Positions 1-7,238 of a DNA stretch of 39,639 bases are shown here, in pieces; within the stretch, counting starts at the first letter, position 1, and every line of letters starts with the position of its first letter. The translations under genes and the position numbers were made by a program. The DNA lies in the IMG/VR virus record IMGVR_UViG_3300046001_002700, positions 1-39,639 of that record; one strand, written 5' to 3'. The DNA is from a virus. Under the pieces are notes generated by a model, which saw only the letters and a program-made list of their open reading frames with translations, made no database searches and had not been told where the DNA came from.

Positions 1-300
1 TGGAGTTGGGGGTTTAACAATCACGGTCAACTTGGTCTCAACGACACTGTTAGCCGTTCCAGCCCAGTACAAGTAGGTGCGTTGACTACGTGGTATCAAA
101 CCAGTTCTAGCAAGCAAAATTGTACCTCTCTTAAAACAGACGGCACTCTCTGGTCTTGGGGTCGTAATCAAACTGGTCAGCTTGGCCTTGGAAATATTAC
201 TTATTGCTCAAGCCCTGTTCAAGTTGGCTTGCTAACAACATGGAGTGCGATTGCAAGTTCAACTGCCCAAGGTAAGTCTATGAGCGCCATCAAAGGATAA
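1..300 (+). CDS. RCC1-repeat protein A, C-terminal end (5' end outside window)
   Basis: The reading frame is open from base 1 and ends at TAA 298-300. It encodes the last two RCC1-type blades, with the signatures LWSWG-like at the edge and again near residue 50, plus RSSPVQVG linkers, and ends in SAIKG. The stretch matches the end of the FnIII-RCC1 gene at 35681-37078 with about 16 base differences in 300. It is therefore the paralogue, or another allele, of that gene. RCC1 repeats fold as a seven-bladed propeller in the founding family. Here the protein is most likely an exposed virion or fibre component, which is inferred from context only. Confidence 0.85.
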   Translation, partial: WSWGFNNHGQLGLNDTVSRSSPVQVGALTTWYQTSSSKQNCTSLKTDGTLWSWGRNQTGQLGLGNITYCSSPVQVGLLTTWSAIASSTAQGKSMSAIKG

Positions 301-302
301 CC

Positions 303-335
303 ATGAACATCAACCAATCAGGCTTGAGGTGCTAA
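303..335 (+). other. 10-codon mini-ORF, possible deletion scar of a sulfotransferase gene
   Basis: ATG AAC ATC ... TGC TAA encodes MNINQSGLRC and ends directly before the next ATG (336). Its beginning, after 'aaaggataac', resembles the start of the sulfotransferase genes at 2034 and 38253, and its 'cttgagg' resembles the extreme 3' end of the sulfotransferase at about 3784-3790. A 10-residue product is unlikely to matter. The segment now supplies the GAGG ribosome binding site for the gene that follows. An identical copy lies at 37081-37113. Confidence 0.45.
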
Positions 336-905
336 ATGCCGTCGTATAGTGGAGAACTTCAGCCAACAAAAAAGTTCAATGCTTATATTCACGCTAGGCC
401 AGATGGAACGCCTTTTTATGTAGGCAAAGGGAATAGAAGTAGGGTTCATAGACTTAGCAAACGAAACCCACACCACACAAATATCGTTGCAAAGTATGGC
501 AGACAGAATATCTTGATTGGCAGTCTAGAATGCTCAACCGAAACAATAGCGTTTGAACTTGAGATAGGTATGATTAAATGCTTGCGTCGAATGGGTGTTG
601 AGTTAACAAACCGAACAAATGGCGGGGAAGGCTGCACTGGATTAGTAGTTTCTCCAGAAGCTCGTGCTAGGATTTCAACATTCTTAACGGGCCGCAAAGG
701 CACTCCTTGGAGTGATGAGCAAAGAGCAAAATTTAAAGCAGCAACAGTTGGAAGAAAAAGAACTCCAGAACAGCGTGCAAGAATAGGTGATGGTCACCGT
801 GGCAAAGTCGTTTCCGATGAAACCCGCGAAAAACTTAAAGCAGCAGCCTACGTATTTTGGGCCAAGCGCAAACAAAAGTTAGGAGAACGCGATGCCCTCG
901 TATAG
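336..905 (+). CDS. GIY-YIG homing endonuclease with NUMOD3 repeats
   Basis: This 189-residue protein carries a GIY-YIG nuclease core: AYI at 16-18 and PFYVGKG at 26-32, then an Arg/His-rich helix, a Glu-containing helix around residues 73-77, and Asn residues near 92-95. Residues 106-170 hold three to four short NUMOD3-type DNA-binding repeats (SPEARARIS, SDEQRAKF, TPEQRARIG, SDETREKL). This architecture is typical of mobile phage homing endonucleases. The first six residues, MPSYSG, are those of the RCC1-B protein. The gene has thus captured that gene's start codon and ribosome binding site. Its 3' end overlaps the rebuilt RCC1-B start by 14 bases, and its own last codons supply AGGAG for RCC1-B. 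The corresponding site at 37114 is uninterrupted. Confidence 0.9.
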   Translation: MPSYSGELQPTKKFNAYIHARPDGTPFYVGKGNRSRVHRLSKRNPHHTNIVAKYGRQNILIGSLECSTETIAFELEIGMIKCLRRMGVELTNRTNGGEGCTGLVVSPEARARISTFLTGRKGTPWSDEQRAKFKAATVGRKRTPEQRARIGDGHRGKVVSDETREKLKAAAYVFWAKRKQKLGERDALV

Positions 906-2031
906 CGGCGTTTGGACGCTACAAGCTCAGATGCAGGCCGAGGCTGCGGGTAATTGGCCGAAGCCACCTGTGCAGGGTGAGCTATATGCGTGGGGGTATG
1001 GTGGCAATGGCCGACTTGCCCTTAACGACACAGCAAACCGTTCCAGCCCCGTGCAGGTGGGTGCTTTAAACACATGGTCACAAATAGCAGGAGGAACATA
1101 TTCTTGTCTTGCAGTAAAAGTTGACGGAACTCTCTGGAGCTGGGGATATAACAGCTCTGGGCAACTTGGTCAAAACAATACAACAAACCGATCAAGCCCT
1201 GTGCAAGTGGGCGCACTAACAACGTGGTATCAGCCAAGTTCGAGTACAAGTAAAATCTCTGCCGCAGTTAAAACTGACGGCACGTTATGGAGCTGGGGCC
1301 TAAATACCGCTGGGGCGCTTGGTCTTGGGGATACAGTTAGCCGTTCCAGCCCTGTGCAAGTGGGAGCGTTGACTGCTTGGGCTACAGTTTCTGCTATTTC
1401 TTCTGGATGCGCCGCTATTAAAACAGATGGAACATTATGGGTGTGGGGTGGTAATAATTACGGTCAACTTGGCCAAAACAATACTACAAGTCAATCTAGC
1501 CCCGTTCAAGTGGGGTCTTTAACAACATGGTATAAAGTGTCCGGAGGTAATAGCTTTTTTGCTTCAATTAAAACGGACGGCTCTCTGTGGGCTTGGGGCC
1601 GCAACTACCACGGTCAACTTGGCCTCAACGACACTGCTAACCGATCAAGCCCTGTTCAAATTGGCTCATTAACAACATGGTCTAGCATTAATTGTAGCGG
1701 CCCTATTTGCACTGCAATTAAAACTGACGGCACGTTATGGAGCTGGGGGCGAAACAATGTTGGTCAGCTTGGTCTTGGAGACGTTGTTCTTCGTTCTAGC
1801 CCGGTTCAGATAGGCGCGTTAACGAGCTGGGCGAAAACAAATGTTGGAGGAAATCACTGCCTTGCCACTAAAACAGACGGTACGTTGTGGAGTTGGGGGG
1901 CTGGCGCAAATGGTAAACTTGGCCTTAACGACGTAGCCAACCGATCCAGCCCTGTTCAAGTGGGTTCGTCAACTACTTGGCAAGTAGTTGGTGCTGGCGG
2001 TTACTATTCCTCATTCGCCATCAAAGGATAA
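892..2031 (+). CDS. RCC1-repeat seven-bladed propeller protein B
   Basis: The 379-residue product begins with a short anchor (MPSYSGVWTLQAQM, then NWPKPP at about 23-28), followed by seven RCC1 units of about 51 residues. Each unit carries an LWSWG-type strand, a GQLGLND-type turn and RSSPVQVG. Seven units equals one closed RCC1 propeller. The start follows AGGAGAACGCG, which lies inside the endonuclease gene. Compared with the copy at 37114, the first nine codons differ almost only at third positions. The middle blades are closest to protein C (3800-5014), including the shared ATVSAIS and TTWYKVSGG blocks. A role as a receptor-binding or decorating virion protein is inferred. The bacterial host is not expected to use it as a Ran exchange factor, the eukaryotic RCC1 role. 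Confidence 0.88.
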   Translation: MPSYSGVWTLQAQMQAEAAGNWPKPPVQGELYAWGYGGNGRLALNDTANRSSPVQVGALNTWSQIAGGTYSCLAVKVDGTLWSWGYNSSGQLGQNNTTNRSSPVQVGALTTWYQPSSSTSKISAAVKTDGTLWSWGLNTAGALGLGDTVSRSSPVQVGALTAWATVSAISSGCAAIKTDGTLWVWGGNNYGQLGQNNTTSQSSPVQVGSLTTWYKVSGGNSFFASIKTDGSLWAWGRNYHGQLGLNDTANRSSPVQIGSLTTWSSINCSGPICTAIKTDGTLWSWGRNNVGQLGLGDVVLRSSPVQIGALTSWAKTNVGGNHCLATKTDGTLWSWGAGANGKLGLNDVANRSSPVQVGSSTTWQVVGAGGYYSSFAIKG

Positions 2032-2033
2032 CA

Positions 2034-3803
2034 ATGAACAAACACCTCCACTTCCTCTCAGGCGTACCGCGTTCCGGCTCAACGGTCTTGGCGGCTATCC
2101 TGAATCAGAACCCGATGACGCACGTATCCACCACCTCGGCTCTGGGTGCAGCTCTGGACGGTCTAGCTACTGCTTGGCATCGTGACAACCTTTTGGTCAA
2201 CAACGACCCTAATCGCAGCAAACTGGCGCACACCATGCGCGGAGTGATTGACGCTTTCTACGAAGACGTCCCTAAACCTGTAATCATCGACAAGGCGCGT
2301 AACTGGCCGATTCCCGTAATCATGCAGGCGATGGGCCAGGTGCTGGGTCACAAGCCCAAGATCATTGCCACAGTGCGTTCTATCCCTGACTGCATGGCGT
2401 CCTTTGTGCGGGTAGCCAAGCCTGAGAACCTCGACGACTTCCTCGTTAACAGCTCACTCACGAATCACTTGAAAGGCTCCTACCAAACCCTACAACAGGG
2501 CTACGCTTACGATGCTGAGTCGTTCCTGTTTGTGGAGTACGAAGACCTGCTGGCCGACCCTAAAGCTCAACTACAACGAATTCACGCATTCTTAGACCTG
2601 CCCGACTTTGACTACGACTACGCCAACATCGACGGCTCTACGGTCAAAGAGGATGACGAGAACCTGCACGGTTACTCAGGTCTGCACGACATTAAACCTG
2701 TTCTTGAGAAGCAGCACCAACAAAGCCCCAAGGACGTGCTCAAACACCACTACGCGCAGTTCTGTCAGCCTGAGTTCTGGTTGGATAGACCTCGCACTGT
2801 GCCGGATATCCACGACCTTGATCTGCAACTGGTGGCCTCAAGAATGGGCGACTTTGCAGAGGGCTGGAGACTGTGCCAGAAGCTGGAGAAGGACGAGCCT
2901 GATAACCACCGAGCTGCGTACAATCGTGGCTGGTATCTCTTACGTCAGGGCCAGATTCAGAAGGGCTATCAACTGCTGGATCGTGGTCGCATTGTGAACG
3001 TCTTTGGTAACGCCAAGCCTAACGTCCCGACTGTTGCGTGGGATGGCAAGAGCAAGGGCATTGTGATGCTGCACCTTGAAGGTGGCCTGGGAGATCAGAT
3101 ACACCAAGTCAGATACGCTAAGTCCATTGCTGATCGTGGCTGTAAAGTCATCGTGTCCTGCTCTGGCGCACTGGCGTCCTTGTTTGTGGACGTTGAGGGT
3201 GTCTCTGCGGTAATCCAGCACGAAGCGTCTTTCGGTATTTACCATGACTTCTACGTCCAAGGGATGAGTGCTGTTGTGCCTCTGGGGCTTGAATTAAGCG
3301 ATCTTAGTGGCAAGCCGTACATCACGAAGCCTAAGACCATCAAAGCCCGCAGGAAGCGCATAGGGCTGCGCTGGCAGGGTCAGTCAGCCTTTGAGCACGA
3401 CCACAACAAGAAGTTTCCGTATGAGCTGCTGTTCGATGCAGTCAAGGACGCTGATGCTGAGTTTATCTCCCTACAACGCGATGAGGGTGCCGATTCCTGC
3501 CCGTCTTGGGTGAAGCAGGTTCCTTTAGATTCATGGGAAGATACCCGTGCTGCGGCGGCATCGTGTGATCTGGTGATCTCTTCTTGTACTTCAGTGAGTC
3601 ACTTGGCTGCTGCGATGGGCGTGGAGACTTGGGTTGTGACTCCGGTGATGCCGTACTTTCTATACGCACTAGAGGGCGATACCTGTCCTTATTACGATAC
3701 AATGCGCCTGATGCGTCAGGAAGTATTCGGTGACTGGACTGCCAGCTTTGAGAAGATCAGAGAGCGTCTTGGTGAGAAACAAGCCTTGAGGAGAGTCAAG
3801 TGA
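2034..3803 (+). CDS. Sulfotransferase-TPR-glycosyltransferase fusion
   Basis: This 589-residue protein has three parts. Residues 1-255 are a PAPS-dependent sulfotransferase, with the 5'-phosphosulfate loop SGVPRSGST (9-17) and a 3'-phosphate site resembling VRSIPDC (114-120). Residues about 265-320 look like a TPR pair (RMGDFAEGW, AAYNRGWYLLRQGQ). Residues about 340-589 resemble a GT9/heptosyltransferase-type domain, with GGLGDQ at 350-355 and DLVISSCTSVSHLAAAMG at 512-529. The ATG at 2034 is preferred because it follows the RCC1-B stop and begins with the sulfotransferase core; the frame extends 19 codons further upstream. The stop overlaps the next GTG. The likely role is to glycosylate and sulfate a phage or host surface polymer. 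The acceptor is unknown. Confidence 0.85.
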   Translation: MNKHLHFLSGVPRSGSTVLAAILNQNPMTHVSTTSALGAALDGLATAWHRDNLLVNNDPNRSKLAHTMRGVIDAFYEDVPKPVIIDKARNWPIPVIMQAMGQVLGHKPKIIATVRSIPDCMASFVRVAKPENLDDFLVNSSLTNHLKGSYQTLQQGYAYDAESFLFVEYEDLLADPKAQLQRIHAFLDLPDFDYDYANIDGSTVKEDDENLHGYSGLHDIKPVLEKQHQQSPKDVLKHHYAQFCQPEFWLDRPRTVPDIHDLDLQLVASRMGDFAEGWRLCQKLEKDEPDNHRAAYNRGWYLLRQGQIQKGYQLLDRGRIVNVFGNAKPNVPTVAWDGKSKGIVMLHLEGGLGDQIHQVRYAKSIADRGCKVIVSCSGALASLFVDVEGVSAVIQHEASFGIYHDFYVQGMSAVVPLGLELSDLSGKPYITKPKTIKARRKRIGLRWQGQSAFEHDHNKKFPYELLFDAVKDADAEFISLQRDEGADSCPSWVKQVPLDSWEDTRAAAASCDLVISSCTSVSHLAAAMGVETWVVTPVMPYFLYALEGDTCPYYDTMRLMRQEVFGDWTASFEKIRERLGEKQALRRVK

Positions 3804-5014
3804 GTCAAAAGTATCCCGGCGGAATAATTAGTAAAACAGCTCCTGTCACTGTCGGCCCTGTCGATGGTGAGGGCGGCTCTGCGCCGGGTGTGTGGACTCT
3901 GACTCAGGCGTTGGAATTGAATAAGCAGAACCTGTGGCCGAAGCCGCCTATACAGGGCGAATTGTACAGTTGGGGTTATAACGGCTTTGGCCGACTTGCC
4001 CTTAACGACACAGCGGATCGTTCTAGCCCCGTGCAGGTCGGTGCGTTAACTGCTTGGTCAAAAATAGCAGGAGCAACGTATTCTTCTCTTGCGTTAAAAA
4101 CTGACGGCACCCTGTGGAGCTGGGGATATAATACTCACGGTCAACTCGGTCAAAACAATACAATAAGCCGTTCCAGTCCAGTGCAAATAGGCGCGCTAAC
4201 AACGTGGTATCAACCAAGTTCAGGTCAGAATCATCTTTCTGTCGCAGTTAAAACTGACGGCACCTTATGGAGTTGGGGTAGAAATATCAATGGTCAACTT
4301 GGCCTTAACGATACCGTTAGTCGTTCCAGCCCTGTACAAGTGGGTGCGTTGACTAGTTGGGCTACGGTTTCTGCTATTTCTACTGGATGCGCCGCTATTA
4401 AAACAGATGGAACATTATGGGTGTGGGGTGGTAATGGCTACGGTCAGCTTGGTCAAAACAATATTACGAGCCAATCAAGTCCCGTTCAAGTTGGAGCTTT
4501 AACAACGTGGTATAAAGTGTCAGGGGGTAGTGGCTTTTTTGCTTCAGTTAAAACAGATGGCTCTCTTTGGAGTTGGGGCCGTAATCATTTTGGTCAGCTT
4601 GGTCTTAACGACACCGCAAATCGTTCTAGCCCTGTACAAATTGGCGCGTTAACAACATGGGTTAATATTAGTTGTGGCGGCTCTACTTGCACTGCAATAA
4701 AAACTGACGGCACATTATGGGGATGGGGTAGAAATGCCAATGGTCAGCTTGGTCTTGGAGATACTACATACCGCATCAGCCCCGTACAGGTTGGCGCATT
4801 AACAAACTGGGCAAGAACAAATGTTGGGGGGAACCACTGCCTTGCCACTAAAACAGACGGCAGCTTGTGGAGTTGGGGGGCTGGCGCAAATGGCAAACTT
4901 GGCCTTAACGACGTAGCAAACCGTTCCAGCCCTGTGCAGGTTGGGGCGTTAACTACTTGGCAAGTGGTTGGTGCTGGCGGTTACTATTCCTCATTTGCTA
5001 TCAAAACACCTTAA
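3800..5014 (+). CDS. RCC1-repeat seven-bladed propeller protein C
   Basis: It starts at GTG 3800 in a GTGA overlap with the sulfotransferase stop, preceded by GAGGAGAG. The 404-residue product opens with a Pro/Gly-rich leader (YPGGIISKTAP, then APGVWTL and NLWPKPP). This resembles the N-terminal anchors of phage fibre-like proteins and parallels the shorter anchor of protein B. Seven RCC1 units follow. Blades 3 to 7 are nearly the same as in protein B, ending in GAGGYYSSFAIK in both. Genes B and C therefore form long direct repeats on each side of the sulfotransferase gene. It is probably a structural, surface-exposed protein, though no virion evidence is visible here. Confidence 0.88.
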   Translation: MSQKYPGGIISKTAPVTVGPVDGEGGSAPGVWTLTQALELNKQNLWPKPPIQGELYSWGYNGFGRLALNDTADRSSPVQVGALTAWSKIAGATYSSLALKTDGTLWSWGYNTHGQLGQNNTISRSSPVQIGALTTWYQPSSGQNHLSVAVKTDGTLWSWGRNINGQLGLNDTVSRSSPVQVGALTSWATVSAISTGCAAIKTDGTLWVWGGNGYGQLGQNNITSQSSPVQVGALTTWYKVSGGSGFFASVKTDGSLWSWGRNHFGQLGLNDTANRSSPVQIGALTTWVNISCGGSTCTAIKTDGTLWGWGRNANGQLGLGDTTYRISPVQVGALTNWARTNVGGNHCLATKTDGSLWSWGAGANGKLGLNDVANRSSPVQVGALTTWQVVGAGGYYSSFAIKTP

Positions 5015-5029
5015 ATCAGGAGATACACA

Positions 5030-5428
5030 ATGTTCTTTGTAAAAATAGAAAACAACGAAGTAACCCAGTGCTGGGACACTCAGCCCCCTAAAGGCGAGTC
5101 AGGCTGGAAGTCAGCCATCGAAGTACGCCCTGCGGTGACACCTAACCGTCAGCAGTACACCGGCCACAGCTTTGACATCACCAAAGACCCGGTTGAGATC
5201 GTCTGGGGTGTTCAAGACATCACTGCCGAAGACCGTAAAGGCGGGCTTCGCTCACAGGCTGCGGCTGAGTTCCAGCAGGTTGTACAGGAAGAGATGCGTA
5301 AAGAGGTCGATGAGTTCCCCACTACTCAGTACAACCCTGCTACTGTTGACGCTGCCCGTGTAGCCTTTGAAACCAAGGTCACTGCAATCAACGCAGCCAC
5401 TACGCACGACGAGCTTGATAAGCTGTGA
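5030..5428 (+). CDS. Small tail-fibre-associated protein, function unknown
   Basis: This 132-residue soluble protein has a clear ribosome binding site (AGGAGATACACA-ATG). It starts MFFVKIENNEVTQCW and has a charged helical C-terminal half from about residue 70. Short proteins of this shape, with an N-terminal 'value/expression' segment followed by helices, often follow fibre genes in tailed phages and can act in fibre assembly. That role is inferred from context. The stop overlaps the GTG of the next gene by four bases. Confidence 0.7.
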   Translation: MFFVKIENNEVTQCWDTQPPKGESGWKSAIEVRPAVTPNRQQYTGHSFDITKDPVEIVWGVQDITAEDRKGGLRSQAAAEFQQVVQEEMRKEVDEFPTTQYNPATVDAARVAFETKVTAINAATTHDELDKL

Positions 5429-6120
5429 GACTGAACTACTCGTATGACATGACGCCATCCAAAGCCTACATAATCCGTGTTGTGGGTAACGCTGCCTCTG
5501 AAGAGAAAGCCAAGCGGTGTGCAGTGTCATGCGAAAAAGTAGGCCAGCCCTACGAGTTCTGGGACGCCTATGATGGTTTAGCAGACGAGATCAAAGCACC
5601 TGCTCACCACAATGCGGTTATGGATTGTATCAAGGTCACAGATCACTACCTGACCCGTGGCGAAGTAGCGTGTGCGCTATCCCACATAAGCCTGTGGGCA
5701 AAGTGTGTTCTTGAAGACAAGCCTTTGGTGATCTTGGAGCATGACTCGTTGATGTTGCAGCCCTACACGCAACACGCTGTGTTCAACTCAATCTGCTATC
5801 TAGGCTCGCACGAGCAGGTCAAACTTAACTGGCAAGTGTCTGCTACGCCGCCACACGCAACGGAGGGTGAGAACTACCACTTCCTATGCCGTGCTCATGC
5901 GTATGCGATTGACCCGGCTGTCGCTAAGAACCTGTTGTCCTACGTTATCAAAATTGGCATCTGCACCTCCCTCGATATGCTGGTTCGTGCTGACCTGTTC
6001 CCCATTCACCAGATGGGTGTCTACGCTTATAATGTGTTTGAGAGCCGAGAAGAAACAACGATTAAGGGAAGGGCGTTAGAGGGCAGAGCCACTAAACGCA
6101 ACGATGGGCTGCTGGTATGA
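5425..6120 (+). CDS. Glycosyltransferase family 25-like protein
   Basis: The 231-residue product shows the GT25 (LPS-type galactosyl/glucosyltransferase) pattern. An early strand AYIIRVVGN (14-22) is followed by VACALSHISLW (81-91) and by the metal-binding strand VILEHD (102-107), where many relatives have EDD. GTG 5425 is in a GTGA overlap with the upstream stop; ATG 5449 (residue 9, MTPSKAY) is the alternative start. The stop overlaps the following ATG. Its position between the propeller genes and the APS-kinase-like gene suggests it decorates the same target as the sulfotransferase fusion. The sugar donor and acceptor are not predictable from this sequence. Confidence 0.82.
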   Translation: MRLNYSYDMTPSKAYIIRVVGNAASEEKAKRCAVSCEKVGQPYEFWDAYDGLADEIKAPAHHNAVMDCIKVTDHYLTRGEVACALSHISLWAKCVLEDKPLVILEHDSLMLQPYTQHAVFNSICYLGSHEQVKLNWQVSATPPHATEGENYHFLCRAHAYAIDPAVAKNLLSYVIKIGICTSLDMLVRADLFPIHQMGVYAYNVFESREETTIKGRALEGRATKRNDGLLV

Positions 6121-6527
6121 AGATTCTCGTGATGGGCCTACCCGGCAGCGGGAAAACAACCTTTGCTCGGTTCCTGGCTGAACAGTTTCGTTGTGTGCAT
6201 TTTAACGCTGATGACATTCGTGAGAACATCAACAAAGACTTAGGCTTTAGCCCTGAAGATCGGATTGAGCAGGCAAGGCGAATGGGGCATCTGTGCAACA
6301 TTGCTAGTCGCTGGGGGCAGAAGGTAATTGCGGACTTTGTGTGTCCGACCAAAGAGACTCGCCAAGCGTTTGCTCCAGACTTTGTAATCTGGATGAACAC
6401 AATCAAAGAAGGCAGGTTTGAAGACACCAATAAGCTGTTTGTACAACCGGATTACGACTATCGCATTGATAACTTTGCTATTCCCATGCTGTACCATGCC
6501 AACGAGATTCAAAAATTATGGAAATAA
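6117..6527 (+). CDS. APS-kinase-like P-loop protein (PAPS supply)
   Basis: This 136-residue P-loop kinase has Walker A GLPGSGKTT (7-15), FNADDIREN (29-37), RIEQARRMG (49-57) and ADFVCPTKETR (72-82). A late segment reads EGRFEDTNKLFV (98-109). The order and motifs fit the adenylylsulfate kinase (CysC) family, which phosphorylates APS to PAPS, but the protein is shorter than bacterial CysC (about 200 residues). PAPS is the donor for the sulfotransferase encoded at 2034 and 38253, which gives a coherent reason for its presence. Another small phage nucleotide or polynucleotide kinase remains possible. ATG 6117 overlaps the GT25 stop (ATGA). Confidence 0.72.
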   Translation: MKILVMGLPGSGKTTFARFLAEQFRCVHFNADDIRENINKDLGFSPEDRIEQARRMGHLCNIASRWGQKVIADFVCPTKETRQAFAPDFVIWMNTIKEGRFEDTNKLFVQPDYDYRIDNFAIPMLYHANEIQKLWK

Positions 6528-6763
6528 AGGAAGCAGAGTTACGCATAATCATTAGAGAAGAGATGAAGTCCGTCCTCAAGGAAGTCGGCTTGCACGACGA
6601 TAACGCTGGCAATGATGTACGCGACTTGCGTAGCTTAATTACAGACTGGCGCGGCATCAAGAAAACAATCTTTCAAACCGTAGCTCGATGGGGAACGCTC
6701 ATCGTACTGGGCCTTATGACTCTTGGCACTTGGAACAAGTTTAACGGAGGTGGTGGTGATTGA
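6518..6763 (+). CDS. Small membrane-anchored phage protein
   Basis: The 81-residue protein has a charged helical N-terminus (EAELRIIIREEMKSVL), a GLHDDNAGND turn, and one hydrophobic segment near residues 58-72 (WGTLIVLGLMTLG). It resembles a family of small proteins that precede phage lysis genes. A holin-partner or other membrane role is possible but unproven. It overlaps the kinase gene by 10 bases, and its end overlaps the next start. Confidence 0.7.
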   Translation: MEIKEAELRIIIREEMKSVLKEVGLHDDNAGNDVRDLRSLITDWRGIKKTIFQTVARWGTLIVLGLMTLGTWNKFNGGGGD

Positions 6764-7232
6764 TCCAGTCTCAGCTCTTGCCATAGCGACCTCTGCGTTT
6801 AATCTGCTAAAAAAGGGAATATCCGCAGGTCGAGAATTGGAAGACATGGCTGGACAGTTGGGAAGCTGGTTCGGAGCGGTCAGCGATATCAGGAATGCCG
6901 AGGAGGAAGCTAAAGACCCGCCACTGTTTAAAAAGTTAATCGCCAGCGGCAGTGTTGAACAACAGGCACTCCAGGCACTCTTTGCCCGTAAGAAGATTGA
7001 GCAGCAAGAGAAGGAACTCCGAGAGCTAATCGTATGGAGATGGGGTACTGAAGAGTACACAGCAATGATGCGAGATCGAGTCAAGATTAAAGACACTCGC
7101 GCAAGGGCACTCCAGGCTCAACGTAGAAAGATGCGAAACTTTATTATAAACACGCTGACCATTGTTGCTCTGCTGGGGCTGACTGGGATTCTTATTATGT
7201 TTACTGTCGGCATTATCACAAATTTGAGGTAA
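6756..7232 (+). CDS. Coiled-coil protein with C-terminal membrane segment (lysis region)
   Basis: I place the start at GTG 6756, which has GGAGG five bases upstream and gives M(V)IDPVSALAIATSAF; the frame itself is open further upstream to TTG 6723. The product is 158 residues. It has a small-residue-rich N-terminus, a central charged helix (KKIEQQEKELREL), a basic segment, then one transmembrane segment near the C-terminus (FIINTLTIVALLGLTGILIM). The function is unknown. Its position between other membrane proteins and the holin suggests a part in lysis or in virion-membrane interaction. Confidence 0.7.
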   Translation: MIDPVSALAIATSAFNLLKKGISAGRELEDMAGQLGSWFGAVSDIRNAEEEAKDPPLFKKLIASGSVEQQALQALFARKKIEQQEKELRELIVWRWGTEEYTAMMRDRVKIKDTRARALQAQRRKMRNFIINTLTIVALLGLTGILIMFTVGIITNLR

Positions 7233-7238
7233 CAAACA

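Larger units (their letters stand above)
1..3420. repeat. Left copy of a large diverged direct repeat
   Basis: Collinear with 36779-39639: RCC1-A end, mini-ORF, RCC1-B, then the sulfotransferase up to the base that matches the right edge. The left copy has the endonuclease gene (about 355-891) that the right copy lacks. The A end and sulfotransferase are about 95% identical; B blades are much more diverged. Confidence 0.85.

Noticed and set aside
892-5014. Diversity-generating retroelement acting on the RCC1 genes
   Set aside because: No reverse transcriptase is encoded in the window and the differences are not confined to adenine positions. Blade exchange by recombination fits better.
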